Positions 5,726 through 5,866 of a stretch of DNA of 5,866 nucleotides are shown here, piece by piece. Numbering within the stretch: the first letter of the stretch is position 1; every line of letters starts with the position of its first letter. Location: positions 1 through 5,866 of the forward strand of contig JAGLUM010000445.1 in the NCBI GenBank assembly GCA_023134755.1, written 5' to 3'. The stretch comes from Fidelibacterota bacterium. Its GTDB lineage: Bacteria > Fidelibacterota > Fidelibacteria > Fidelibacterales > Fidelibacteraceae. The translations under genes were made by a program, and so were the position numbers. The notes beneath the pieces are model-generated. The model searched no databases, was not told the DNA's origin, and worked only from the letters and a program-made list of their open reading frames with translations.

Positions 5726-5866
5726 TTAAAAATCGCCATTTTCCTCAGAATTAAATCCATCATCATCAAATCCATTTCTACTCTTTTTCTTGTCTTTATA
5801 ATTATTGATCTTAAGTGATAAATTTAATGAGATCATCGGAGCATCGCGGTAAAATTCAGAATATGT
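5726..5866 (-). CDS. C-terminal end of a probable outer-membrane barrel / TonB-receptor-like protein, 5' partial
   Basis: On the minus strand the frame is open from the window edge to TAA at 5728-5726, giving 46 residues: TYSEFYRDAPMISLNLSLKI, then NNYKDKKKSR, then an acidic tail NGFDDDGFNSEENGDF. The alternating pattern in PMISLNLSLKINNYK is a typical last strand of large FCB outer-membrane barrels (TonB-dependent receptor or outer-membrane-beta-barrel family). These often carry a short charged extension after the final strand, as here. Having no start codon in the window, it is easy to miss. It converges on the peptidase gene and shares the terminator between them. The coding assignment is fairly strong because of the strand pattern and the placement relative to the terminator. 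The family call is an inference from a short fragment. Confidence 0.5.
   Translation of the reverse strand, partial: TYSEFYRDAPMISLNLSLKINNYKDKKKSRNGFDDDGFNSEENGDF

Noticed and set aside
1..5866. CRISPR array, mobile element, tRNA/rRNA or toxin-antitoxin system
   Set aside because: I found no regularly spaced repeats, transposase motifs, terminal repeats or tRNA-like folds. The zinc-ribbon/DUF3467 pair was considered as toxin-antitoxin, but neither protein resembles a toxin or antitoxin family.

Overview
The window is 5866 bp of AT-rich, gene-dense DNA (about 40% GC by eye). It comes from a Gram-negative, LPS-making bacterium, most likely of the FCB superphylum (Bacteroidota and relatives). 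The evidence is an LpxH-type lipid A enzyme, a large outer-membrane beta-barrel, a DUF3467 protein, a secreted PHP phosphoesterase, an SH3/NlpC-P60 lipoprotein of an architecture common in Bacteroidota, and the C-terminal end of what looks like a TonB-receptor-like barrel. Several genes have clear, well-spaced Shine-Dalgarno sequences, which is unusual for core Bacteroidota. A sister or candidate FCB phylum is therefore possible; the phylum is an inference.

Layout: (1) Bases 1-2437, plus strand: the 3' part of an lpxH-like gene, then after one base a 587-aa outer-membrane beta-barrel of unknown function, almost certainly co-transcribed. (2) Bases 2454-3156, minus strand: a two-gene operon in which a small zinc-ribbon protein with a very acidic tail overlaps a downstream DUF3467 protein. 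It faces the barrel gene convergently across 16 bp with no visible terminator. (3) Bases 3157-3304: AT-rich intergenic DNA with a candidate promoter, an inverted repeat over the promoter and ribosome-binding region, and a separate weak hairpin. (4) Bases 3305-4327, minus strand: an exported PHP-domain metallophosphoesterase. (5) Bases 4328-4483: a divergent promoter region with a spaced 9-bp inverted repeat. (6) Bases 4484-5662, plus strand: a lipoprotein cell-wall peptidase (two SH3-like domains plus NlpC/P60), followed by a strong, probably bidirectional terminator. (7) Bases 5726-5866, minus strand: the C-terminal 46 residues of a gene entering from the right, probably an outer-membrane barrel.

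The common theme is the cell envelope: lipid A synthesis, outer-membrane barrels, an exported phosphoesterase and a murein-peptide hydrolase. I see no mobile element, CRISPR array, RNA gene or defence system. The least explained items are the barrel coupled to lpxH and the coupled zinc-ribbon/DUF3467 pair.
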